Below, in pieces: positions 30,301 to 38,176 of a DNA stretch of 64,000 nt; the first letter of the stretch is position 1; each line of letters opens with the position of its first letter. The DNA lies in contig NZ_VSDO01000003.1 of NCBI RefSeq assembly GCF_008084145.1, forward strand, positions 1 through 64,000, in the 5' to 3' direction. The stretch comes from Paenibacillus faecis (GTDB lineage Bacteria > Bacillota > Bacilli > Paenibacillales > Paenibacillaceae). The notes under the pieces are model-generated. The model worked only from the letters and a program-made list of their open reading frames with translations, did not search any database and was not told where the DNA came from. The position numbers were made by a program, and so were the translations under genes.

Positions 30301-30763
30301 CTATTCCCGAATTGTCGTTAGAAAACTTTAAAAATAAAAAACTTAATATTACTGCTCCTCCAACCATATAAAAAGAAAAGTCATAATTTCCTGAAAGAAT
30401 GCTAGACAAGGCTCCTACAATTCCAACGAATGACAGATTTTTTATATAGTCTAAACTCACAGCATTTTCCTTAAGTCTTGTATTTATAAAAAATCTATTT
30501 AAAAAAAGAGAAGTAACTATGAATAGGCAAATTGCCCCTAAAACTATTAGATAATATACTTTAATTCGTGAATCAATATCTATATCAGCTGATGTTGCTG
30601 AAGACATTACATGGTCAGAAAAATCTGAAATACTAGGGGAAAAAGACAAAGATTTTCTTACCACAGGGAAAATGATCATAATGGTTATCAATATACTAGA
30701 ACTTAATAAAGATATTAAATAATTGGAGTTATTATTGTATAACTCTTTTAAATTCTTACTCAA
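27389..30763 (-). CDS. Large polytopic membrane protein, probable GT-C glycosyltransferase
   Basis: A 1124-residue protein with about a dozen or more transmembrane helices over residues 1-680 and a soluble, probably extracytoplasmic, beta-rich C-terminal region (about 720-1124) resembling carbohydrate-binding sandwiches. Around residues 340-400 a loop reads YFEMANHGLSVDHLFRYGSLPIIETFDAHF, reminiscent of the acidic first loop of GT-C enzymes that use polyprenyl-phosphate sugars. It starts at TTG after GGGGAGA. Its job may be to add a side sugar to the glycan on the outer membrane face. It is AT-rich, with no clear named homologue recognised. Confidence 0.65.
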   Translation of the reverse strand: MSKNLKELYNNNSNYLISLLSSSILITIMIIFPVVRKSLSFSPSISDFSDHVMSSATSADIDIDSRIKVYYLIVLGAICLFIVTSLFLNRFFINTRLKENAVSLDYIKNLSFVGIVGALSSILSGNYDFSFYMVGGAVILSFLFLKFSNDNSGIAILMWRILLAIPISFFVLVIARKYYVIDSMENNFFVKKLEIPAEFLFFVLTWFVLSLFFHIGLELIVRFCTKKFNVSEERCEVIIATASIPLMSSAIFQSISLEIINIINKRLDIVYKRPTLLYGIIIITAVFAAIVIYFILKKKNKLFQIGIKPLVYNFYIPLALITFTFIIAQPAKMSLVGNEYFEMANHGLSVDHLFRYGSLPIIETFDAHFLSNQFFAYLYSVLNGYEPWAAFLYDKYIMVLYILVLYFVLRHQIGEIHSFFFIISFTLLERLFNIYFLFSAFLVFILYKYFSTKRNTTKNSILLWIVAVLLCIYRLDLGVAALFAGILTFIVLTYIEKRRSEVLKFLVSGAVVGSFFVILFIILCILKGINPISRLIELITVCLSNQNWAYTNAGDNNLLAYSLTYYVFPFLVVLLLGFIFIKFIFVKRDLIKSNQKNFIMFSFFSLFYLFNISRGIVRHSLAEGTMNIALGTFTLSVLSFLVIVSSEKRKTINFFVFSLILVILTNINIASFSGNFSIAAQAVASPNYQSQYMDVYSFEKTRVNGDIPNDIEELKNIFDVFLSQGETYFDFSSSNYLHSIVGRKNPVYVNQSPLMLSGNRTQKMALNEIKSTKPIFVLMPISGKPWSYIDGIAVDFKYYMISEYIYEHYTPLIRLNNFDVYCLKENKMNLLEKLNKKGLLQKNIYSGNFSFIRSSDLYKNNLTMDMDNEGNLAIRGQGEDPYTIGILSQLMDKYPIKNLDKPTRFVLEYEARVPGKLQFYYTFTQNESFSENQSKTFEINGHGRGSIEVDLPAVPSEIRLDVDVSELTLSAINISQGLNIINEQPEVWTRDIGKIPQLWAEKDREDLFKYAPSLIDPLPNKNSFQFNVTEIKKDQPVYFLLQIESESDQKISIVLSKGGHKSGEFIFNLTKGKHNYVVRLSTDYKWWNGEVDSLIINTVENIKIEKVNFYLEETQDYKEALIDN

Positions 30764-30792
30764 AACAATCTCCCCTAGTATATAAAATTTGA

Positions 30793-30841
30793 GAGAATGG
30801 CATTATCCGCTTTCAGAGCCATAGTCTTAAACGCCATTCTC
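30793..30841 (-). other. Intergenic inverted repeat inside the glycan operon
   Basis: GAGAATGGC and GCCATTCTC form a perfect 9-base stem enclosing about 31 bases, in the 108-base gap between the 1669-residue fusion gene and the GT-C gene. Only a weak T-rich stretch follows (AAATTTTATA), so it may be a leaky terminator, an RNA-stability hairpin or a processing site adjusting the ratio of upstream to downstream products. Confidence 0.5.
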
Positions 30842-30871
30842 CACTTAAGTTTTAAATTGAATATCAAAATA

Positions 30872-33800
30872 TCAATGCATTGAATCTAATGATATATTTT
30901 CCTGGAGTACTATTTTTTTTGCTTTCTCTCCTGTATTTATGGTCACATGATCTTTAAGAACTTTGGCATTTGCAGCTTGACCAATTTTTTGACGAAGGTT
31001 TTTACTTTCTACTAATTCAGTCAGAGCCTTTTCCCAATCCGCTTGGTCTTTACACAAATAACCAGTAACACCATTCTCAATAATTAACTCAAGCTCGCTG
31101 TTTAAACTAGCAACCGTAGGTACATTCACTAAAGCAGCTTCCATCCACTTATTTTCCGATTTACAAGCATGAAAAAAACTGTCTTCTAATGGCATTAGAT
31201 TAATATCAACTGAAGCAATTAGTTCAGGTAATTTTCTCCAATCGACAAAATCGAAATAGACTATTCTGCTATTATACTTTTTAAATTCATCACTTAATTG
31301 TAAACAACCGCCAATTTTCAAATCTACATTATCATAATTATCCATAATTTTAAGTAAAACATCATTAATTATTGCAAAATCTCCATCGTGTGTTTTCGAT
31401 CCACTAAAATATCCTAGAGTCACACTTTTTCCGCTATTAATTGGATTTGATTTTGCCTTATTGGATAAGGAGACCATTTCCATACTAGCAACATTGCGAT
31501 TTACACAAACCGGCTTATTGGGGAATAACTTTTTAATTGCTCGTTCCATATTGTTAGTTGATGTAAAGAAGCCATCGCATAAAGCCATACATTTAAATAT
31601 TTTACTTGAGTAGTTTTCAAAGTCTAAATAATCTTCTCCACTAAGAAACGGAAGGTTTTTTATATCCTCATAATTAAAGATATAATCATCAATATCATAG
31701 AAAACTACTTTCCCAAACTTATGAGCTTTCTCTATAAATTCCCCCAATTTCCCAGTATAGGTGCAACGATAGATTACTATAGAATGGAACTTTTGAAAAT
31801 CGCACTTATCAAGATCTTTAACTTCGATAAAATCCGAGCTAACTCCCTGTATCAACAACTGTTCGATAAAGTGTTCTACACGGTATCGAGATGAGAACGA
31901 AATATACTCTGCGATAAATAAAACTTTTTGTTTATGGGAAGAAAAGGAGGTTGTATCAGTAAATAACCCCTTAGAAAAGGCAGTAATTTCCTTCAATGCT
32001 ACCTCTGCATTTATTTCACTAATTACCAACCCTTTTTCATATTCCTTTACCCTTTCAGCTGGTGCACCTAGATTGAAAACAGCAACAGGCAATCCCATTT
32101 TCATCGCTTCTTCTGTAGTATAGGAAAAAGTTTCAGGCCAAATCGATGAGATAAAAAATAGGTCAATGTCATTTTCCAATACAAGACGTGGTAAAGACTC
32201 CGGGGTATATTTACCAGTCTCGAAGAAATTAGGATCTTGAATTGCCCCTTCAGATGACCCAAGTAACGTAATTCGTACATTGAGTTCTCTGTCTTTGATT
32301 AAAGTCAACATTTCCCGTATTACGTCTAACCCTTTATGGAAATTTAAAATACCTAAAAGCCCAATATTTAGCACCTCAGATGATTTGCTTCTTTGTCTAG
32401 GTAATTCAGGAATATAATTTACTTGATGCGGAACTACTTTTAAATTGTCTAGTTCCCCATATACTTCTTGCAGGATCTCGGCAGAACTACCTGAAAAGGC
32501 TATAATCTCATCGCAAGTGTTGATAACGGTTTTCCATTCACTTCTCCACTTTTTAATACTTTCATAATGCCAATAGTTATTTAAGGGATTGTTTTTTGCA
32601 CAGTTTTCACATTGATTTATATCAGGAAGATTACAGTAAACTTGCTTATCATTTATTAAATTTGTCATAGGGCATATGGAGAAATAATCGTGCAGTAACA
32701 ATATTAATTTCGCACTGGTTATCTTTCTTAAATTAATGATGTCCTCAAAAGTTTCGTACAGTTTTGGATAAGTAACTAATTCATTAATATAAATTTCCTG
32801 ACATCCTACTAGCCCTATAATTTTTTCTATATCTGCAAAATCCATAAAACGGTATGAAATTTCGTATTCCCCATAGTAATAATAAAAAAGATAAAATTGT
32901 TTGTGCACCTCATACCGGATAACCATCATTTTTTCTCCATTTCCCACTTTTTCCTTCCTTAGGTTATCCAAATAAGCATTTGCTCCTCCACCTATGTTAT
33001 GATCAATCGCCAGAATCGGACTTTTTTCGTTAAGGTTAGATGTTAGTTTCATTATTATGAAATCACGTATATTTTTCAATGGATCACGTTCAAAGAAATT
33101 AGCAACGTCAGCATTATAGTCTGGATACTTTGCGGATAGCAACTTTCCATTTCTTTCAATCAGACGTTTCTTCTCTTCGCTTAGAAAACTTCCCCCATGC
33201 TTATGATAAACAAATAGATTTTCTACGCTAACGTTTTTATATCCACTCTTTATCGCTCTTTGACACCAATCATTTTCTTCCCCGTAACCTTTTGAGAAAG
33301 TTTCTGCATCGAAAAGCCCAATCTCTTTTATCACGTTTTTATTCATTCCCATGCAAAATCCAACGCCTGTTGGCAATTCCGTATAAGAAGGCTTTATCAG
33401 TTGAAAAGCTTTATCCACTTCGTTACAAGACATATTTCCAAATATCGGATTATCAACACCAATATTAGGAAAACTACACAAAGTCCCCGCGTTAGTAAAT
33501 GGCGTAGAGGATGCAATGCGTTTTCCCAACAAAATTGGCAACATTAAACGCTCTAACCAAAACTCAGGTAATTCTATGTCTGTGTTAAGCAAAGCTACGT
33601 GATTACTTGCTTGTCTTAGCCCATTATTGACAGATTGTACGAATCCAACGTTCGTTTCATTTTGAAGCAATACGACTCGTGAATCATTTGCCGCCAACTC
33701 TTGAAGATAGGGAAGCACTCTCGAATCTAGACTTTTATCATTAATAATGATTAATCTATATTTCATTCTAGTTAGGGGAATACTATAAAAGAGTTTATCA

Positions 33801-35881
33801 AAATACTCATATCCATTATAAACAGGAACAACTATGTCGACTGTGTAGTTATATATTTCTTCAGGGTAACTTAATTTCTCAGTGAGATTATCTTTTAACC
33901 ATCCCGGCAAATTAAGCGACGGAACTAAAGCCGATGTTACTGCACTTACTCTGGGCCTCTTTATAGCTGACTTAATTAAGTCTACTCTTTTATGACGTAA
34001 ATAACTTATAAGTTTACGTACATTTTGTTTGGTTATCCTTTGGCTAATATATTTTATTCTAGATAAAAATGGAGAGCGGAATTCTCCTACATATAAGTCC
34101 ATCTTCTCTCCGTTTAGAATAAATTCTAAATAGACCTTGAATTTATTACAGTTCTCGATCAAAGTCGTTGACTGAAAACCAGAATAACGTGCATTTTCCG
34201 TAAAATAAATCTCCTCAACATCTTTCCTTTGTAAACCTAAAACAAGATCAATTCGATATTCGTTTTTTTCAATTATAATTTTCAAACGTAAGCCATCAAC
34301 ATCCCCTTGTTCAGAAAATAACCAACCATTCACTGTTAATACATTCTCTTTGAAATTAAAAGTATCAATATTATGGAACACTGCTTCGCTAGTTTTTTTT
34401 AATTGATTTTTTTTTTTCATAAGCCCTAACAAGGAACGAATAGGCTTTGATAATTTCCAGAAAGTTGAGTTTATAATAGAATCAAATAGTGCACGTAAAT
34501 GATGTAGCTCACTCTCTAGTTCTGTTATCTGAGTGTGTGCTTTTACTATTCCAAAGTCTTTTTCCTCAATTTGCAAAACTAATTCGTCTATTTCTTTATT
34601 TTGCTCTTCAATAGTTTTTTCTTGTTCTTTTTTTTGCTGAATTAGCTGTTCCATTTGCGAAATCAGCTTTTCTATTTCTTTATTTTGTTCTTCAATAGTT
34701 GATTTCAGAGTTAAACTTTTTTGATTATACTCCTCATTATTTTGGACTAGTAAAGATTGTAGTTCTCTTAGTTCGTTTTCTTTATAGCGAATATGTTCCT
34801 GTAATTCCTCTTTATTTTTTTCCAAGCGTTCCCTCAATTGTTGGATCTCTCTAAACCGCGACAACATTGAAACAGAATTAATATCACTAAAAGCAAATAT
34901 TTCCACCTTTATTTCGATCCAGTTTATTTTCTCCTTTGAAAGATCAATAAAAACCCAAGGATCAAAATTGTCAAAAATGATAAATTCTTCAAGAAGAATA
35001 CCGTTTAGCGAATCTATACCCAAAGTGCCATTGTTGGAAATTATCTGTAAATCGCGCAAAACACACGCTTTATTTTCTACTGGATCAAAACGGACAGCTA
35101 GGGTGTTTTCAGGGAGAGTAATGCGTTGATTGAATTCTTTGAAATTTACCATATCAGGTAAATTTATACAACTTTCCTCACTAAAACCATATCCTTGATC
35201 GTAATATAACTTTCCTAGGAGCGTATCTTTTTCACTATCCCTTTGCTCTTGGTTGATTCGCATATTAAGTTCATAATTAAAAACTATATTAGAAATGTCC
35301 TGCTCTTCTTTTTTTACAAAGAGCATAGCCCAGGGACATATAAAGTTCAAAGGTTGAACTAAATCATGGTAGAAAGAGTTTTCTGCAAATAATCGGGCCC
35401 AATATTCTCCAAGCTGAACATTAACGTGTGTACGATCATCAATGTCATCTGGGGTTGAAGAAAAAATCACCTTATCTGTATATTTGCATAAGTTATCCAG
35501 CGCTTGTTTCCCTTCTTCGGGAAATAGATGCTCTAATACCTCTAAGGTAATTATTAAGTCGTATTTTTGAGGGAAATTGGCTGGTAATGGATCAAGTATT
35601 GAATGTACCGCACAATATGGTTTAATGTCTTCTTTTACATTACCAATAGCATATTCAGAAATATCGATTCCATAGGCCTCTACACCCCTAGAACGGAAAG
35701 CCTCTACTAAATAGCCCATAGCACATCCAGCATCCAAAACGGTTTTTGGATTAAATCTGTCTATAATTTCTTCTGCAATTTTAGTGAAGAACGGTTCCCA
35801 CTGTTCACGGTTTGTGTAGTTCCCTCCACCATTCTTTGCATAGAATTCATTAAAAAAATAACTGTTATATGTTATCGCCAC
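30872..35881 (-). CDS. Giant multidomain methyltransferase-glycosyltransferase fusion (WsaE-like plan)
   Basis: 1669 residues. Residues about 45-190: class I SAM methyltransferase (VLDAGCAMGYLVEAF, acidic GIDISEYA, LITLEVLEHL). About 340-465: long coiled coil with a repeated TIEEQNKEI unit. About 680-930: GT2 domain (VDIVVPVYNGYE, LIIINDKSLDS, LLNTDIELP, GYGEENDWCQRA). About 1000-1340: GT4-like domain (LAIDHNIGGGANAYLDNL, TEEAMKMGLPVAVFNLG). About 1345-1665: a second glycosyltransferase of GT1/GT4 type (VLFIAEYISFSSRYRVEHF, NKWMEAALVNVPTVAS). The Geobacillus enzyme WsaE is a similar methyltransferase plus double rhamnosyltransferase that extends and methyl-caps an S-layer rhamnan; this protein is larger and has the coiled coil. 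An (A)11 tract lies between the coiled coil and the GT part. It is followed downstream by the GT-C gene and preceded by wzt. Confidence 0.85.
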   Translation of the reverse strand: MAITYNSYFFNEFYAKNGGGNYTNREQWEPFFTKIAEEIIDRFNPKTVLDAGCAMGYLVEAFRSRGVEAYGIDISEYAIGNVKEDIKPYCAVHSILDPLPANFPQKYDLIITLEVLEHLFPEEGKQALDNLCKYTDKVIFSSTPDDIDDRTHVNVQLGEYWARLFAENSFYHDLVQPLNFICPWAMLFVKKEEQDISNIVFNYELNMRINQEQRDSEKDTLLGKLYYDQGYGFSEESCINLPDMVNFKEFNQRITLPENTLAVRFDPVENKACVLRDLQIISNNGTLGIDSLNGILLEEFIIFDNFDPWVFIDLSKEKINWIEIKVEIFAFSDINSVSMLSRFREIQQLRERLEKNKEELQEHIRYKENELRELQSLLVQNNEEYNQKSLTLKSTIEEQNKEIEKLISQMEQLIQQKKEQEKTIEEQNKEIDELVLQIEEKDFGIVKAHTQITELESELHHLRALFDSIINSTFWKLSKPIRSLLGLMKKKNQLKKTSEAVFHNIDTFNFKENVLTVNGWLFSEQGDVDGLRLKIIIEKNEYRIDLVLGLQRKDVEEIYFTENARYSGFQSTTLIENCNKFKVYLEFILNGEKMDLYVGEFRSPFLSRIKYISQRITKQNVRKLISYLRHKRVDLIKSAIKRPRVSAVTSALVPSLNLPGWLKDNLTEKLSYPEEIYNYTVDIVVPVYNGYEYFDKLFYSIPLTRMKYRLIIINDKSLDSRVLPYLQELAANDSRVVLLQNETNVGFVQSVNNGLRQASNHVALLNTDIELPEFWLERLMLPILLGKRIASSTPFTNAGTLCSFPNIGVDNPIFGNMSCNEVDKAFQLIKPSYTELPTGVGFCMGMNKNVIKEIGLFDAETFSKGYGEENDWCQRAIKSGYKNVSVENLFVYHKHGGSFLSEEKKRLIERNGKLLSAKYPDYNADVANFFERDPLKNIRDFIIMKLTSNLNEKSPILAIDHNIGGGANAYLDNLRKEKVGNGEKMMVIRYEVHKQFYLFYYYYGEYEISYRFMDFADIEKIIGLVGCQEIYINELVTYPKLYETFEDIINLRKITSAKLILLLHDYFSICPMTNLINDKQVYCNLPDINQCENCAKNNPLNNYWHYESIKKWRSEWKTVINTCDEIIAFSGSSAEILQEVYGELDNLKVVPHQVNYIPELPRQRSKSSEVLNIGLLGILNFHKGLDVIREMLTLIKDRELNVRITLLGSSEGAIQDPNFFETGKYTPESLPRLVLENDIDLFFISSIWPETFSYTTEEAMKMGLPVAVFNLGAPAERVKEYEKGLVISEINAEVALKEITAFSKGLFTDTTSFSSHKQKVLFIAEYISFSSRYRVEHFIEQLLIQGVSSDFIEVKDLDKCDFQKFHSIVIYRCTYTGKLGEFIEKAHKFGKVVFYDIDDYIFNYEDIKNLPFLSGEDYLDFENYSSKIFKCMALCDGFFTSTNNMERAIKKLFPNKPVCVNRNVASMEMVSLSNKAKSNPINSGKSVTLGYFSGSKTHDGDFAIINDVLLKIMDNYDNVDLKIGGCLQLSDEFKKYNSRIVYFDFVDWRKLPELIASVDINLMPLEDSFFHACKSENKWMEAALVNVPTVASLNSELELIIENGVTGYLCKDQADWEKALTELVESKNLRQKIGQAANAKVLKDHVTINTGEKAKKIVLQENISLDSMH
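34407..34417 (-). repeat. Homopolymeric (A)11 tract in the giant glycosyltransferase gene
   Basis: Eleven T on the plus strand (eleven A in the coding sense, Lys-Lys-Lys-Asn near residue 488), followed a few bases on by eight more (34393-34400). Runs of this length promote replication or transcriptional slippage. The place is between the methyltransferase/coiled-coil half and the glycosyltransferase half, so slippage would release a short methyltransferase-only product. Consequence is inferred. Confidence 0.7.
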
Positions 35882-35896
35882 TGTTTTCTCTCCTAA

Positions 35897-36613
35897 CTAC
35901 AGTTTATATGCATCGCAAACTTCTTGTGTGTTTCCAATCATTTTGACACCACCATGATCCAACCACACGACACGATCACACATTTCCCGTATTTGCTCCA
36001 AACTGTGGGAAACAAACAAAACAGTTGTCCCTCCACTCATCATTTCCAACATTCTTGATTTACTCTTTTCCTGAAAGCTCTCATCACCAACGGCCAATAT
36101 TTCATCTACAATTAAAATTTCCGGATTCACCATCGCAGCAATAGAAAAAGCCAATCTCATAAGCATCCCTGAAGAATAATTTCTAATCGGTACATCAATA
36201 AATTTTCCCAACTCAGAAAAGTCAACAATCTCTTCATATTTAGACTTCAAAAAATCTTCTGAGTATCCTAAAATAGATCCGTTCAAAAATATATTTTCTC
36301 GACCTGTCAGATCAGGATCAAAACCTGATCCTAGTTCGAGCATAGGGACGATGTTTCCTTGAACATGAACTTCACCTTTTGTAGGTTTCAATATCCCTGA
36401 TATCACTTTCAATAGGGTACTTTTCCCCGCTCCATTTCTCCCGATTATCCCTACAACCTCACCTTTTCTCACTTCGAAACAGACACTATTAAGGGCAACA
36501 AACTCCTCGTACTTAATATTTCTTTTAAACATTGCTATAACATACTCTTTTATGCTCTTAATTTGATCGTGGGTGATTTTAAAGGTTACAGATACATTGT
36601 TTACTTTTATCAT
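35897..36613 (-). CDS. wzt: ABC transporter ATP-binding protein, Wzt/TagH type, short form
   Basis: A 238-residue ATPase with Walker A GRNGAGKST, signature YSSGMLMRLAFS, Walker B ILIVDEILAVGD and the switch His in LFVSHS. The N-terminal VTFKITHDQIKSIKEYVI matches polysaccharide/teichoic-acid exporters (Wzt, TagH, RfbE). The protein stops right after the nucleotide-binding domain; it lacks the C-terminal carbohydrate-binding domain that lets E. coli O9a Wzt recognise capped chains. It lies 9 bases after the permease gene and is co-transcribed with it. Role: energising export of the completed lipid-linked glycan. Confidence 0.9.
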   Translation of the reverse strand: MIKVNNVSVTFKITHDQIKSIKEYVIAMFKRNIKYEEFVALNSVCFEVRKGEVVGIIGRNGAGKSTLLKVISGILKPTKGEVHVQGNIVPMLELGSGFDPDLTGRENIFLNGSILGYSEDFLKSKYEEIVDFSELGKFIDVPIRNYSSGMLMRLAFSIAAMVNPEILIVDEILAVGDESFQEKSKSRMLEMMSGGTTVLFVSHSLEQIREMCDRVVWLDHGGVKMIGNTQEVCDAYKL

Positions 36614-36622
36614 AAAGGCTCC

Positions 36623-38065
36623 TCAAATATTAAGAACAAATTTATCTTGCGTTTTTTTGAAAATAATTACCCCAATAATTAATGGAACAACTGCAGCAAT
36701 AGCACATAGCAAATACGCTTTAGGTTCTGGTGAGACACCTTCCATAATCGCAGTCCTGCTAAATCTAATAAAATGATACATTGGATTCATTTTTAAAATC
36801 ACCAATAGTTTTTCAGGAATAATGCTTTCCGGATAAAAAATTGGAGTACAGTACATCCAAAGCATACTAACGACATTCCATAAAAACTGAGTATCCCTAA
36901 AAAAGACCATTGCCGAAGACAAAATTAAACTAATACCTATACAAAAAACCACAGTGCAAACAATACTGAATGGTAATAACAGAAGCGCCCATGTAATATG
37001 CGTATGTGTTATTAAAACGACAATTAAAACAGGTATCAAAGATATCATCAAATTAATAGTAGAAGACAACACTCTAGAAACTGGAAATATATACTTTGGA
37101 ATATAAACTTTCGTAATCAATGAGGAATTATCAACAATTGACATAAGCCCCATATTTATAGATTCCAAGAAAAAATTAAACAGAACAATACCAATTAAAA
37201 GATATACCATGAAGTTCTCTATATTCGACTTAAATATCGTAGAAAAAACAATGTATTGAACGATCATTGTCAAAATTGGATTTAAAAAACTCCATAGAAC
37301 ACCTAAAAAAGAACGCTTATATTTAGTTTTAAAGTCTCTTAAAACTAATTGTCTTAAGAGGAACTTATATTTTATTAGAGCATTAGAAAGGTTTAAGCCG
37401 AATGAGTGTTTTCCCGTTCTCTGTTTTATGAATAAGTTTATTCCATATAAAATAATTAGTAATCCTATAATACCTGTTCCAAGAAAATAATTTGTTGAAA
37501 AAGAAACCACCCTTTTTTCAGAAACAGAAAATGATAGAACACCATCAACCAATTTATTATTTATATATAGTGATTGATTTTTGCGTTTTTCTTGATTATT
37601 GTACCATAAAGTAACCGCATTCCCCTCTGTGCCTGTCTCTGAAAAAATGTATAAACTTAATACCTTCTCTGATACATCTTCTACTGGTTTATCTAAATGC
37701 AGAGCTACTTCCGAGTTATCTTTTAAGTAAGACACGTCTAATTTTTTTTCAAATAAAATATTCCTCTTGGCTTCGTCTATAAGTTGTACGGTAACTGTTC
37801 CCGTATTATGACGATTATATGTTGCAAATTTTAATGAGAAACCATCAATTGCATTTTCTTCTACTAAAAAAGACTGTTTTATACTGCTGCCCTTCAGAAT
37901 CTCGCCCACTGGGGTAGTAGATGCAACCATTTGAATGCTTGAATCGATGCCTCTGTATTTTAATTGATTTCCAAATAAGAAATAGAACAACGCAACTAAT
38001 AAAACGTAGATTACTACCCCAAAAATAACAGTTTTGAACAACCTGGTTTCTTTTGCTTTACTCAT
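36623..38065 (-). CDS. wzm: ABC-2 type polysaccharide export permease (Wzm/TagG) with N-terminal extracytoplasmic domain
   Basis: About 480 residues. The C-terminal 270 residues are a standard ABC-2 permease (YKFLLRQLVLRDFKTKYKRSFLGVLWSFLNP, SMLWMYCTPIFYPESIIPEKL, NPMYHFIRFSR), as in Wzm/TagG. Ahead of it are a transmembrane helix (TVIFGVVIYVLLVALFYFLFG), about 150 residues of predicted beta-rich soluble domain facing outside, and a second helix (LGTGIIGLLIILYGINLFI). Classical Wzm proteins lack this addition. ATG at 38065 is chosen: AGGAG is 8 bases upstream. With wzt it forms the exporter at the promoter-proximal end of the AT-rich run. Confidence 0.88.
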   Translation of the reverse strand: MSKAKETRLFKTVIFGVVIYVLLVALFYFLFGNQLKYRGIDSSIQMVASTTPVGEILKGSSIKQSFLVEENAIDGFSLKFATYNRHNTGTVTVQLIDEAKRNILFEKKLDVSYLKDNSEVALHLDKPVEDVSEKVLSLYIFSETGTEGNAVTLWYNNQEKRKNQSLYINNKLVDGVLSFSVSEKRVVSFSTNYFLGTGIIGLLIILYGINLFIKQRTGKHSFGLNLSNALIKYKFLLRQLVLRDFKTKYKRSFLGVLWSFLNPILTMIVQYIVFSTIFKSNIENFMVYLLIGIVLFNFFLESINMGLMSIVDNSSLITKVYIPKYIFPVSRVLSSTINLMISLIPVLIVVLITHTHITWALLLLPFSIVCTVVFCIGISLILSSAMVFFRDTQFLWNVVSMLWMYCTPIFYPESIIPEKLLVILKMNPMYHFIRFSRTAIMEGVSPEPKAYLLCAIAAVVPLIIGVIIFKKTQDKFVLNI

Positions 38066-38087
38066 TGAAAATTCTCCTAGTTCAGTC

Positions 38088-38140
38088 ATTATATTTACAA
38101 CCTAGTAAACTCTAGCCCCAGCCCTTTTTATTATGCTAAA
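38088..38140. promoter_or_regulatory. Divergent promoter region between wzm and the O-antigen-ligase-like gene
   Basis: On the minus strand a perfect TATAAT (38093-38088) lies about 25 bases before the wzm start, without a good -35. On the plus strand TGCTAAAAT (about 38132-38140) has the shape of an extended -10 some 35 bases before the GTG at 38177. Both assignments rest on the -10 boxes alone. Confidence 0.4.
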
Positions 38141-38176
38141 ATAATACCCGTATCTATTAGCAAAGGAGATAAATAC

